From Streptomyces spinosisporus (GTDB taxonomy: Bacteria > Actinomycetota > Actinomycetes > Streptomycetales > Streptomycetaceae), in NCBI RefSeq assembly GCF_022698145.1, contig NZ_JALDAX010000011.1:248001-312000 (forward strand): a stretch of DNA of 64,000 nt, in the 5' to 3' direction. Positions 14,953-23,183 of the stretch are shown piece after piece. Under the pieces are notes generated by a model. It had not been told where the DNA came from. It saw nothing but the letters and a program-made list of their open reading frames with translations, and did no database searches. A program made the position numbers and the translations under genes. Each line of letters opens with the position of its first letter. Position 1 is the first letter of the stretch.

Positions 14953-17306
14953 TGGGCCCCCATCACACGCCGGTGCAGCCCGCCGTCCAACTCGGAGGAG
15001 TCGACGCTCCGGCCACCGAGATCGATGCGCACCGTGCGGATGGTGCCGGTGAACTCGTTGTCGAGCGCCGGATAGTCGTCGCTCACCGGCGTGCTCAGGT
15101 CCACGCCGACATCGAGGGTCTCGTCGAAGGAGAAGTAGTACGCGATGGTCCGCTCGACCCGTCCGCTCGCGTGCTTCTCGCCGTCCACCAGCAGCGTGGC
15201 CGTGCCGCCCTTGCCGAGTCCGCCGCCGTCGTAGTCGAACTCGACGCGGATCTCGTGCCGTCCCGGTGCCAGGGGCCTGCCGCGCACGGTGTACAGATTC
15301 AGGCCGAAGTAGTTGTACGCGTACGCCGGCCTGCCCTCGGTGAAGTACAGGGTCCAGCCGCCGAACCGGCCGCCCTGCGCGATGATCACGCCCTCGGCCG
15401 CCGTCTGCGGCAGGTCGACCTCGGCACTGATGCTGTGCGAGCGGTTCTTGACGTTGAGGGTGGTCTCCTCGGTGAACCGCCGCATGCCCGCGCGGTAGGT
15501 GATGGACGTGCGGTCGCCGAGCAGATCGATACGGCCGGCCATGGCGGGGTTCTCCCGTTCGGTGACCCGGTCGTCGAGGGGGAACACCTGGTACTTGGCC
15601 GCCTCGATCAGGAACAGGTCCTGCAACTGGCGCAGTTTCGCCGGGTGTTGGGCGGCCAGGTCATGGGCCTGACTCCAGTCGTGGTGCAGGTCGTACAGCT
15701 CCCAGACGTCGTCGGCGAACCGGCGGTCCTTGTCGGGCACCATCTCCCAGGGGGTGCCGTGCCGGGTGACCGCCATCCAACCGTCGTGGTAGATGCCGCG
15801 GTTGCCGCACATCTCGAAGTACTGGGTGCGGCGGTGTTCGGGTGCCCGGGGGTCGGTGAGCGTGCGCTGCATGCTGGTGCCCTCGATCGGCTGCTGCGGC
15901 ACACCGTCCACGCTGAACGGCGCCGGGACCCCCACGCAGTCCAGGACCGTCGGCAGTACGTCGATCACGTGCGCGAACTGGTGCCGCAGACCGCCTCGTT
16001 CGGGAACTCCCCGCGGCCAGTGCAGGATCATCCCGTCGCGGGTGCCGCCGAAGTGCGAGGCGACCTGCTTGGTCCACTGGTAGGGCGTGTTCAGGGCCAG
16101 CGCCCAGCCCGCCGGGGCGATCGGGTAGCTGAGCGGGCCGCCGATCTCGTCGAGGTGGTCGATCATCTCGTCCGGGTCGTCCACCAGGCCGTGCCCCAGC
16201 CGGTGCTCGACGACGGTCCCTTCGATGCCGCCCTCGCCCGAGGCACCGTTGTCCCCCAGGATGTAGATGAAGAGGGTGTTGTCCAGCTCGCCGAGTTCCT
16301 GCAGGGCGTCGACGAAGCGGTCGACCTGGACGTCGGCGTGTTCGGTGAAGGCGGCGAACGTCTCCATGAACCTGGCCGCCAACCGGCGCTGGTTGTCGCT
16401 GAGTTCGTCCCAGTGGGGCACGCCCTCGGCCCAGGGTGCGAGCTCCGCTTCCGGCGGTACGACGCCCAGTTCCTTCTGCCGCTGAAGGGTCGACTCACGC
16501 TGCCGGTCCCAGCCTTGGTCGAACCGTCCGCGGTACTTCTCCTGCCACTCGCGGCCCACATGCAGAGGTGCGTGCGCGGCTCCGAGCGCGAGGTAGGTGA
16601 AGAAGGGCCGGTCGGGACTGAGGGTGCGCTGGGTGCGCACCCAGTCGATGGCGTGGTCGACGAGGTCCTCGGACAGGTGGTAGCCGTCCTCGGGCCTGCG
16701 GTCCGGCTCGACGGGGGTGGTGCCGTCGTAGAGCAGGGGGTACCAGTGGTTCATCTCGGCACCCATGAACCCGTAGAAGGTGTCGAAGCCCTCGCCGGTC
16801 GGCCAGCGGTCGAAGGGGCCGACCGCGCTGATCTCCCGCGGTGGGGTCTGATGCCACTTGCCGAAGGCGGCCGTGCTGTAGCCGTTGCCCTGCAGGATCT
16901 GGGCGATGGTGGCCGCGCTGCGCGGCCGGAAGCCGTTGTAGCCGGGGGCCGCGGTGGTCATCTCGGTGGTGCCGCCCATGCCGACCGAGTGGTGGTTGCG
17001 GCCGGTCAGCAGGGCCTGCCGGGTCGGCGAGCACAGCGCCGTCACATGGAAGCGGGTGTAGCGCAGCCCGTTGTCCGCGAGCCGCTCCGCGGCCGGCATC
17101 TCGCAGGGTCCGCCGAACGCGCTGGAGGTGCCGAACCCGAGGTCGTCGACGAGCACGATCACCACGTTCGGGGCGCCCTCGGGCGGTGGCACCGGACCGA
17201 CGGGCGTGAAGGCGGTCTCCTGGTCGTGGACGTCCATCGCGGTCGTCAGGGGCCGGCGGGTGTCCGGCCGCGGCAGGATGTGCCGTCCGGCATCGAACTC
17301 AGTCAT
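14949..17306 (-). CDS. Type I sulfatase (arylsulfatase AtsA-like)
   Basis: A 785-residue sulfatase. The metal-binding VLVDDLGFG is at residues 51-59 (D54, D55) and the signature CSPTRQALLTGR begins at C92, which becomes formylglycine. A late metal site reads ILGDNGASGEGG. The length and a beta-rich C-terminal region (EVDLPQTAAEGVII...GLGKGGTATLLVDGE) match the AtsA-type arylsulfatases of actinobacteria rather than the shorter choline sulfatases. No classical signal peptide is visible, so it may stay in the cytoplasm. I chose the ATG at 17306, with CGGAG upstream. It leads the operon sulfatase-FGE-binding protein; a LysR gene lies upstream on the same strand. Confidence 0.93.
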   Translation of the reverse strand: MTEFDAGRHILPRPDTRRPLTTAMDVHDQETAFTPVGPVPPPEGAPNVVIVLVDDLGFGTSSAFGGPCEMPAAERLADNGLRYTRFHVTALCSPTRQALLTGRNHHSVGMGGTTEMTTAAPGYNGFRPRSAATIAQILQGNGYSTAAFGKWHQTPPREISAVGPFDRWPTGEGFDTFYGFMGAEMNHWYPLLYDGTTPVEPDRRPEDGYHLSEDLVDHAIDWVRTQRTLSPDRPFFTYLALGAAHAPLHVGREWQEKYRGRFDQGWDRQRESTLQRQKELGVVPPEAELAPWAEGVPHWDELSDNQRRLAARFMETFAAFTEHADVQVDRFVDALQELGELDNTLFIYILGDNGASGEGGIEGTVVEHRLGHGLVDDPDEMIDHLDEIGGPLSYPIAPAGWALALNTPYQWTKQVASHFGGTRDGMILHWPRGVPERGGLRHQFAHVIDVLPTVLDCVGVPAPFSVDGVPQQPIEGTSMQRTLTDPRAPEHRRTQYFEMCGNRGIYHDGWMAVTRHGTPWEMVPDKDRRFADDVWELYDLHHDWSQAHDLAAQHPAKLRQLQDLFLIEAAKYQVFPLDDRVTERENPAMAGRIDLLGDRTSITYRAGMRRFTEETTLNVKNRSHSISAEVDLPQTAAEGVIIAQGGRFGGWTLYFTEGRPAYAYNYFGLNLYTVRGRPLAPGRHEIRVEFDYDGGGLGKGGTATLLVDGEKHASGRVERTIAYYFSFDETLDVGVDLSTPVSDDYPALDNEFTGTIRTVRIDLGGRSVDSSELDGGLHRRVMGAQ

Positions 17307-17444
17307 GTAAATTCTCCGATTCGGAGCCCGGCGGAAATGCGGAAGGAAATGGGCACCTTGTTGGCGCGGCCTAATTGCCGAGGAATACGGCTGGACTTGA
17401 GGAGATCCAGAATGAACCGGCGTGCGCTGCAGTAAAAATGACAG

Positions 17445-17460
17445 CCGCGCCGAAGCGCGG
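17445..17460 (-). promoter_or_regulatory. UUCG-tetraloop hairpin upstream of the sulfatase gene
   Basis: Read on the minus strand, CCGCGC-TTCG-GCGCGG forms a 6-bp stem with the very stable UUCG loop, followed within a few bases by ATTTTT. It sits about 140 bp before the sulfatase start, in a region unusually low in GC for this window. It could be a terminator for read-through from LysR or part of a leader. Confidence 0.5.
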
Positions 17461-17500
17461 TCAACAAGCCGTCCTGCATTCCCGCGAACCGGTTTTGAAT

Positions 17501-17519
17501 GAAGGCGATAGATGCCTTC
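17501..17519 (-). terminator. Hairpin at the LysR stop codon
   Basis: GAAGGC (17501-17506) pairs with GCCTTC (17514-17519) across a 7-nt loop. It begins at the last base of the LysR stop codon, and is followed on the minus strand by a T-containing stretch. Confidence 0.5.
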
Positions 17520-18391
17520 TATACCTGCAGGGCCAGGTCCACGAACGCCTGGGCGGCGGGGGAGAGCGGTCCCGAGCGCCACACCAGCCGGCCGTGGCGC
17601 AGCAGCCGGGGGCTGTGGGAGAGCATCCGCGCGCCGCGCAGCGCGGCGTCCCGGGCCATGGCCGTGGGCAGCAGGGCGGCGCCGACGCCGGAGAGCACGA
17701 GCGGCACGATCATCGCGCGGTGCGCCGTCTCCACCGTGATCCGCGGTGCGAGGCCGAGCGCCCGGCACACGTCGTCGACCGCCGTCCGCGTCTCGGTGCC
17801 CGGTGGGGTCACGATCAGTTCCAGAGCGGCGAGTTCGGCCGAGGTGATGGTGTCTTTCGCCGGGTGCGGGTGGTCCGCGGGCAGCACGACATGCATCTCG
17901 TGCTCGGGCAGATCGATGCCCTGCAGATCCGCCGTGGTCACCGAGGCGTCCACCAGGCCGAGTTCGCACTGGCCGGTCGCCACCATCTGCGCCACCACGG
18001 GTCCTCGTTCGGGGTCGACCACCCGCACCGAGACCTTCGGGTACGCGCGGTGGAAGGCTCCGAGCATGTCGGCCAGGGGGTCGACTGAGAGCGTCGTCTG
18101 CGACACGATGTCGAGCCGGCCGCCGCTGAGTCCGAGGACCTCCCGCACCAGCGAACTCGCCGTGGACAGATCGCGCAGGACCTGCTGGGCCGGGCGGACC
18201 AGCGCCTCGCCCGCCGCGGTGAGCGTGACGCCGTGGGGGAGACGGTGGAAGAGCTTTCCGCCGAATTCCCGTTCAAGGGACCGGATGGCGTGCGACAGCG
18301 AAGGCTGGGCGACATGGAGCGAATTGGCCGCGGCCGTGAATCCACCGTGTTCGACCACTGCGATGAAGTATTCCAGCTGGCGTCGTTCCAC
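17519..18391 (-). CDS. LysR-family transcriptional regulator
   Basis: A 290-residue LysR protein. The N-terminal winged helix is clear (RRQLEYFIAVVEHGGFTAAA, then LHVAQPSLSHAIRSLEREFG), and the remainder is the periplasmic-binding-like effector domain (LDIVSQTTLSVDPLADML onward). The start is the GTG at 18391 with GGAGACC upstream. It lies between the CMD-like pair and the sulfatase operon, all on the minus strand, so it could regulate either. Unlike the usual LysR layout, no divergent target is present; the LysR hairpin terminator separates it from the sulfatase. The effector is unknown. Confidence 0.92.
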   Translation of the reverse strand: MERRQLEYFIAVVEHGGFTAAANSLHVAQPSLSHAIRSLEREFGGKLFHRLPHGVTLTAAGEALVRPAQQVLRDLSTASSLVREVLGLSGGRLDIVSQTTLSVDPLADMLGAFHRAYPKVSVRVVDPERGPVVAQMVATGQCELGLVDASVTTADLQGIDLPEHEMHVVLPADHPHPAKDTITSAELAALELIVTPPGTETRTAVDDVCRALGLAPRITVETAHRAMIVPLVLSGVGAALLPTAMARDAALRGARMLSHSPRLLRHGRLVWRSGPLSPAAQAFVDLALQV

Positions 18392-18453
18392 CGGGTCTCC
18401 GTCAGGTCCTTGTGCAGCCCGAAGCGGCAGCGTACCCCGGGGTGAGCCACCGC

Positions 18454-19035
18454 CTACCGGTAGCCCCGTTTGAGGAGATACTTCGCTCCCGCCGCGTAGC
18501 CTTCGGCGCTGAGGAGTTCGAAGCCGAAGGCGTCGGCGAGTCGATCGGTGGTGTTGAAGGCGGCGCAGACCGCCAGCGCGTCCTCGACCTGCTCAGGCGT
18601 GACGCCGGCGGCCAGCACCTCGCGCATGTCCTCCACGCCGACCGTCCCCTCCCGGGTCAGCGTGCCGAGCATGCGCAGCGTGGCCCGCAGTGTCTCCGGG
18701 ACGGACGCCGTCTCCAGGTCGTCCAGCACCGCCGCGACCTTTGACGGGTTCTGATAGGCCTGGCTCGCGGTCGCGGTGTGTGCACCGATGCAGAAGGCCG
18801 TGCCGTTCACCTTGGACACATGGGCCGCCATCAGCTCGCGGTCGCCGACCGACCAGGCGGAGGGCCCGCGCATGGCCTCGTGGGTGAATTCCTTGGCGCG
18901 CGTGCCGTAGAAGTCGGGGCGGTAGAAGACCAGCTTGGCCGCGTCCGGTACCGGATGCCGGGAGAACAGCCGGATGAGTGCGAACAGCAGCTTGGTACCC
19001 GGGCCGTAGCCGTGGTTGAGGATCTCAAGTCGCAT
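18454..19035 (-). CDS. Carboxymuconolactone-decarboxylase/AhpD-like protein
   Basis: A 193-residue all-helical protein of the CMD/AhpD superfamily. The family's redox site ExxCxxCxxxH is only half kept: the region reads KVNGTAFCIGAHTA, with one Cys and the His, so a thiol-peroxidase cycle with a CxxC pair is unlikely. The C-terminal half (EQVEDALAVCAAFNTTDRLADAFGF, shown in part) fits the fold. Its ATG overlaps the end of the 111-residue partner gene by 11 bp, and the site AAGGAGG lies inside that partner, so the two are translationally coupled. They probably form a hetero-oligomer. The LysR gene follows 62 bp downstream. Confidence 0.82.
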   Translation of the reverse strand: MRLEILNHGYGPGTKLLFALIRLFSRHPVPDAAKLVFYRPDFYGTRAKEFTHEAMRGPSAWSVGDRELMAAHVSKVNGTAFCIGAHTATASQAYQNPSKVAAVLDDLETASVPETLRATLRMLGTLTREGTVGVEDMREVLAAGVTPEQVEDALAVCAAFNTTDRLADAFGFELLSAEGYAAGAKYLLKRGYR

Positions 19036-19360
19036 GACCGGGGCCCTCCTTGAGCATCGCTTCCGCCAGAGCCGTCAGTCCGGCCTCGTACAGCCGGGTC
19101 GACTTGCCGACGGCGGCGCAGACCACCAGCTCGAACACCTGGTCCTCGGTGCGGCCCGAGGTCTTCGCCGCGGCCAGGTCGGACGCGGTGACCTGCGTCG
19201 GGCTGTCGGCGACCTTCGCGATCAGAGCGTCCAGTGGCGGGGTGAGGCCGTTGTTGTGGAAGGCGCGCGCCCGATCCTGCGCGGATGCCTCGCCGTCGCC
19301 GTTCAGCAGGCGATCCACCAGGGCCCGGTGCGCTGCTCGCTTTCTGTCCTCGTCCGGCAC
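19025..19360 (-). CDS. Small CMD-like partner protein
   Basis: A 111-residue helical protein coupled to the larger CMD/AhpD-like gene. The stretch SGRTEDQVFELVVCAAVGK has the spacing of a degenerate CMD helix with one Cys and no CxxC, and the rest (YEAGLTALAEAMLKEG) continues the helical pattern. It is too short for a complete CMD domain, so I read it as a partner subunit or a half-domain. The GTG start at 19360 has GAGGAGG upstream. The two genes with LysR form a unit of unknown substrate. I infer the family mainly from context and helical pattern. Confidence 0.62.
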   Translation of the reverse strand: MPDEDRKRAAHRALVDRLLNGDGEASAQDRARAFHNNGLTPPLDALIAKVADSPTQVTASDLAAAKTSGRTEDQVFELVVCAAVGKSTRLYEAGLTALAEAMLKEGPGHAT

Positions 19361-19462
19361 GACGTCCTCCTCGTTTCCGCTGTGCTCACAGTTTTCTGGA
19401 TACGACGACGGTGCGGCGCCGTATGTGACACGCGCCGTGGCGGGCAGCCGGAGGCGAGTCCG

Positions 19463-19987
19463 CTACGAGACATCGACCACTGTCGTCACCCGCCCTGTAT
19501 CGATGGCATACACATGCCCGGAGACGGAGATCCTGGGTGACAGTAGCGGCGAGGCGAGCAGGTGCGCGACATCCTCGCGGACCGTCCTGTGCGGTTCGGC
19601 GACCTCGGAGGCCTTCAGCGTCGTCTCCTCGATACCGGTGGCCTGTACGGCTCGACCGAGGAACCCGGTGTCGGCGAGGAACCCTGTTCCGCACTGCGTG
19701 TGGTGGAGGACCGCCACCTCGAAGAGCGGTCCACTCGCGCCGAACAGCGCGTCGGCCAGGAAGGCGAGGTACGCGAGGTCGTTGATCACCGACTCGGTGA
19801 CACGTCCGCCCGCGTTGCGTATGACGGGCGCCTCGCCCGGCTGCAGGCCGAGGACGGCCGCGGGGTCGATCCGGTGGTCGAGGCAGGTGACGACAACGAC
19901 CTGAGCCGTGGGCACGCCGAGCGCGACAGGGGCGTAGTCACGAGCGAACCGCTCGTTGCGTTCGAGGAGGGGACTCAACCTGGTCAT
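19463..19987 (-). CDS. Beta-carbonic anhydrase
   Basis: A 174-residue beta-class carbonic anhydrase, which interconverts CO2 and bicarbonate in the cytoplasm. Zinc ligands are visible: C35 in VVVTCLDHRIDP, and H96 and C99 in VAVLHHTQCG. D37 and R39 form the conserved Asp-Arg pair. The stretch APVIRNAGGRVTE is the family's second signature. The start ATG has GGAGAAG upstream. It is divergent from a TetR gene; two perfect inverted repeats in the 121-bp gap suggest that TetR controls both. Related proteins beside TetR genes are common in Streptomyces. Confidence 0.92.
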   Translation of the reverse strand: MTRLSPLLERNERFARDYAPVALGVPTAQVVVVTCLDHRIDPAAVLGLQPGEAPVIRNAGGRVTESVINDLAYLAFLADALFGASGPLFEVAVLHHTQCGTGFLADTGFLGRAVQATGIEETTLKASEVAEPHRTVREDVAHLLASPLLSPRISVSGHVYAIDTGRVTTVVDVS

Positions 19988-20046
19988 GGGACTTCTCCGG
20001 CCGACGACGGTCGCGCTGTGGTCCGACAGGGCCTCGCGACGCTTTG

Positions 20047-20090
20047 GTGGACACCGTCCACGTTAACCGACGTAAGTGGACACCGTCCAC
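20047..20090. promoter_or_regulatory. Twin TetR operators
   Basis: The 15-bp sequence GTGGACACCGTCCAC (inverted repeat GTGGAC-N3-GTCCAC) occurs twice, at 20047-20061 and 20076-20090, 29 bp centre to centre. Both lie in the 121-bp gap between the divergent carbonic anhydrase and TetR genes. The second is 18 bp before the TetR start. Confidence 0.8.
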
Positions 20091-20108
20091 TATTGCTATC
20101 CTGCCCCT

Positions 20109-20765
20109 GTGACTCCCAGCCGACCAGCAGCGGAAGCCTCTCCACGGGCGACGAAGCGAAGGCCGCGCGGCGCGGTACGTGACGGGCTGGTCGCCGCCGG
20201 TCTCGAACTCGCCCGGAGCGGTGGTCCGGACGCCGTGGTGCTGCGCGAGGCGACGCGGATCGTGGGTGTCGTGCCCAACGCCGCCTACCGCCACTTCGCC
20301 AATCGCGACGAGCTCCTTGCCGCGGTGTGTTCCGCCGCGATCGGTGAGCTGGCCGACCGGATGGCGAACGGCGTGGCGAGCGTGCCCGGCCGCTTCGGCG
20401 ATCCCGCAGCCGCCGGCGAGCGGCTACGGGCGATCGGTGCGGCCTACTTCGCGTTCGCCCGTGACGAGCCGGGCCTGTTCGCCGTGGCGTTCGCACTGCC
20501 GCAGCAGCACACGTACCCGATCCCGGACGGCACGGCCGACCCGGACCGCTCCCCCCTGGGCCAACTCCGGTCCGCTCTGGACGAGTTGGTCGAGGCGGGC
20601 GTGCTCGATCCGAAGCGCAGGCCGGGGCTCGAATACCCCATCTGGTCCACGGTGCACGGCATGGCGGTCCTGGCCGGGCAGGGACCGTTGCGCGACGTGC
20701 CCGAGGCCGAACGCCGGCAGCTCGAGGAGCGCACCTTGGCGATGATCCGCGAGACCCTCAGATAG
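20109..20765 (+). CDS. TetR-family transcriptional regulator
   Basis: A 218-residue one-component repressor. The helix-turn-helix is near residues 24-62 (REATRIVGVVPNAAYRHFANRDELL, in part), where the tyrosine-phenylalanine end of the recognition helix is typical. The C-terminal ligand domain resembles the TetR_C_13-type group. The start is the GTG at 20109; its Shine-Dalgarno is weak, and the transcript may be nearly leaderless because the second operator ends 18 bp upstream. It presumably represses itself and the divergent carbonic anhydrase. The ligand is unknown. Confidence 0.88.
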   Translation: MTPSRPAAEASPRATKRRPRGAVRDGLVAAGLELARSGGPDAVVLREATRIVGVVPNAAYRHFANRDELLAAVCSAAIGELADRMANGVASVPGRFGDPAAAGERLRAIGAAYFAFARDEPGLFAVAFALPQQHTYPIPDGTADPDRSPLGQLRSALDELVEAGVLDPKRRPGLEYPIWSTVHGMAVLAGQGPLRDVPEAERRQLEERTLAMIRETLR

Positions 20766-20804
20766 CCGGGAGGCCGCCAGGCAACGGGACGCGACTCCCC
20801 GCTC

Positions 20805-20847
20805 GCGCCCCCACGTGCGTCCCCCGCGCGCCCCCACATGCATCCCC
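20805..20847. repeat. Two 20-bp copies at 23-bp period
   Basis: GCGCCCCCACGTGCGTCCCC (20805-20824) recurs with two changes at 20828-20847. It lies between the convergent TetR and sirtuin genes. Confidence 0.8.
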
Positions 20848-20867
20848 ACCTGCCGTCCCCCGTACCG

Positions 20868-21767
20868 TCAGGCCGTAGCGTGACCGTCGACCGGGATCCC
20901 CAGCCGACCGGCCACGGTGGTGAGGGCCGTACCCAACGGGAGCGCGACCCGGGTGAGAGCGTGCCGGTCGCCGCGGGTGGCGTCCCGGTTGATGATCAGC
21001 ACCGGTTTGCCCGATTGGGTGGCTTGGCGGACGAACCGGAGCCCGGACATCACCGTCAGCGAGGAGCCCAGCACCAGCAGGGAAGTGGCCTCGTCGACGA
21101 GCCTGCGGCAGTGCTCGACCCGCGGCGGCGGAACGGTCTCGCCGAAGAACACCACGTCCGGTTTGAGGACGCCGCCGCAGATGGTGCAGGGCACCACGTG
21201 GAAGTCGCCGACCTGCTCGTCGGTGAGGTCGGCATCGCCGTCGGGGTTGATGCCCGCGGCCACCGGCTCGAAGCCCAGGTTGGCCTCCTCCAGCCGGCGC
21301 GCGAGTTCACGGCGCGGGAGGGAGTCGCCGCAGGAGAGACAGCCGACCCGGTCGAGGCTGCCGTGCAGCTCCACGACGTCCTCGCTGCCGGCGGCCTGGT
21401 GCAGTCCGTCCACGTTCTGGGTGATCACCCCCGCGAGCAGACCGTGACGCTCGAACGCGGCCACGGCCCGGTGCCCGGCGTTGGGGCGGGCGCGGCCGAA
21501 GGTGCGCCAGCCGAGATGGCTGCGCGCCCAGTACCGACGGCGGGCCTCGGCACTCGCGGTGAAGTCCTGGTAGGTCATCGGCGTGTGCCGGCTCAGGCTC
21601 CCGCCCTCGCCCCGGTAGTCGGGGATACCGGACTCCGTCGAGATACCGGCCCCGCTGAGGACCAGCACACCACCGGCGCTCAGCGCATCGGCGACCGGCT
21701 CCAGATCCGTGGTGCCCTCAGGCAGATCCTCGGTGGGGGTCCAGCTCAGAGTGGGGCGCATGCGCAT
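20868..21767 (-). CDS. Sir2-family NAD-dependent protein deacylase
   Basis: A 299-residue sirtuin. Visible motifs in order: GAGISTESGIPDYRG (NAD site, 39 on), TQNVDGLH (116-123), catalytic H135 in VELHGSL, the four-cysteine zinc ribbon (C143, C146, C194, C197), and GSSLTVMSG. The zinc ribbon has a long insert (about 47 residues between Cys pairs). Sirtuins remove acetyl or other acyl groups from lysines, releasing nicotinamide and O-acyl-ADP-ribose; in streptomycetes they modulate acetyl-CoA synthetase and other metabolic enzymes. I start at the ATG at 21767 (MRMRPTLS), avoiding an upstream non-conserved extension. Monocistronic. Confidence 0.92.
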   Translation of the reverse strand: MRMRPTLSWTPTEDLPEGTTDLEPVADALSAGGVLVLSGAGISTESGIPDYRGEGGSLSRHTPMTYQDFTASAEARRRYWARSHLGWRTFGRARPNAGHRAVAAFERHGLLAGVITQNVDGLHQAAGSEDVVELHGSLDRVGCLSCGDSLPRRELARRLEEANLGFEPVAAGINPDGDADLTDEQVGDFHVVPCTICGGVLKPDVVFFGETVPPPRVEHCRRLVDEATSLLVLGSSLTVMSGLRFVRQATQSGKPVLIINRDATRGDRHALTRVALPLGTALTTVAGRLGIPVDGHATA

Positions 21768-21892
21768 GCCGCAAGGGTACGGAACAGCCGACGCTCCGTC
21801 GTGGCTCGTGCCACGCACCTAAGAATTGGGCCAGCATTATCGATGGTGATTGGGTCTGATGAGCGGTCCATTGACTCCGTACCGTCACTGTC

Positions 21893-23125
21893 ATGACCCA
21901 TCGACCGGCACGTCATCTGGCTCTCGCGCAGCTCGCCAACTCCGTTGGTGACGGCACCTATTACGTGACCTCGGCGCTGTACTTCACCCAGGTCGCCCAC
22001 CTCGCCCCCGCACGCGTGGGGCTCGGGCTGACCCTCGCCTGGGGTGTCGGCTCGCTGGTAGGGGTGCCGCTCGGACGGCTCGCGGACCGGCGCGGACCAC
22101 GCGGCACATCGGTGCTGCTGGCACTCGGGACCGCCACGGCGATCGCCTCGTTCCTCCTCGTCCGGGACTTCGCGGCGTTCGTGCTCACAGCCTGCCTCTA
22201 CGCCGCCGCCCAGTCGGGGCTGGCAGCGGCCCGCCAGGCGCTGCTGGCAGGGCTGGTGCCGGCCGGGGAACGCACACGGCTGCTGGCGCGCCTGCAGTCG
22301 ACGCTGAACGGCGGACTGGCGGTGGGCGCGGCCCTCGGCGGCGCCGCGCTGAGCGTGGGGACGGCGTCCGCCTACCGTGCCGTGCTCGTGCTCGACGCGC
22401 TGTGCTTCCTGGTCTGCGCGCTGCTCCTGCTGCGACTGCCCGCCGTGAGGGCGACCATGCCCGCCGACATCGGCACGACCGGCGGCGACCGGCGGATCGC
22501 GGTGCTCCGTGACCGGCCGTACGCCCTCCTCGCGCTGCTCAACGCCGTGCTGTTGTTGCGCCTGCCGCTGCTCAGTCTCGCGCTGCCACTGTGGATCACC
22601 GAGCGCACCGGAGCACCGGCCTGGCTGGCGTCGGGGCTGTTCGTGCTCAACACGCTCGCGGTGACGATGTTGCAGGTGCGGACGGCCAGGGCGGTGACCG
22701 GGCTCGGCAGTGCCGTCCGGATCGTGCGCCGTTCCGGGCTCGTGATGCTCGCCTCCTGCGCGGTCTTCGCCCTGTCGGCGGGGCGGTCGGCCTGGCTCGC
22801 GGCAGCGATCATGGTCGCCGGTGCGGTACTTCAGGTCGTGGCGGAGATGCAGCAGTCGGCCGGGTCGTGGCAGCTGTCGTTCGACCTGGCGCCCGCCGAC
22901 CGCATGGGGGAGTACCAGGGACTGTTCGGCACCGGCGTGACCGTCGCCCGCACTGCGGGACCCCTGGTGGTGATCTGGCTGCTGTTGGGGTGGGGAACGG
23001 CAGGCTGGCTGGTGCTGGGCGTGCTGATGGCGGTCGCGGCGTATGCGATGGGGCCGGTGGCGCGGCGGGCGGCCCACCGCCGGACGCCGCAGCAGGCGGT
23101 CGCCGAGCCGGTCCTCGTGCGCTGA
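21893..23125 (+). CDS. MFS transporter
   Basis: A 410-residue membrane protein with 12 predicted helices. The A-motif between helices 2 and 3 is clear: GVPLGRLADRRGPRG. Loop sequences are short and hydrophobic segments are rich in Leu, Val and Ala. I place it with small actinobacterial MFS efflux proteins; the substrate is unknown. The ATG at 21893 follows a 126-bp divergent gap with the sirtuin gene, whose AT-richer part (CAGCATTATCGATGG) probably holds promoters. It converges on the MHS-family transporter gene with 58 bp between stops. Confidence 0.85.
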   Translation: MTHRPARHLALAQLANSVGDGTYYVTSALYFTQVAHLAPARVGLGLTLAWGVGSLVGVPLGRLADRRGPRGTSVLLALGTATAIASFLLVRDFAAFVLTACLYAAAQSGLAAARQALLAGLVPAGERTRLLARLQSTLNGGLAVGAALGGAALSVGTASAYRAVLVLDALCFLVCALLLLRLPAVRATMPADIGTTGGDRRIAVLRDRPYALLALLNAVLLLRLPLLSLALPLWITERTGAPAWLASGLFVLNTLAVTMLQVRTARAVTGLGSAVRIVRRSGLVMLASCAVFALSAGRSAWLAAAIMVAGAVLQVVAEMQQSAGSWQLSFDLAPADRMGEYQGLFGTGVTVARTAGPLVVIWLLLGWGTAGWLVLGVLMAVAAYAMGPVARRAAHRRTPQQAVAEPVLVR

Positions 23126-23183
23126 CCACCATCGGGGCGCGCTGCATCGTGGACGCGGATCGTTCAGGGACGCCCCGTACCGC

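Noticed and set aside
14874..17435. Very long open frame opposite the sulfatase and FGE genes (853 codons, plus strand)
   Set aside because: It is the antisense shadow of a strongly recognised sulfatase. It has Val/Asp/Arg-rich composition with no domain, typical of high-GC antisense frames.
21746..23077. 443-codon minus-strand frame opposite the MFS gene at 21893
   Set aside because: Gln/His/Arg-rich with no membrane or soluble domain pattern; it is the shadow of a clear 12-helix transporter.
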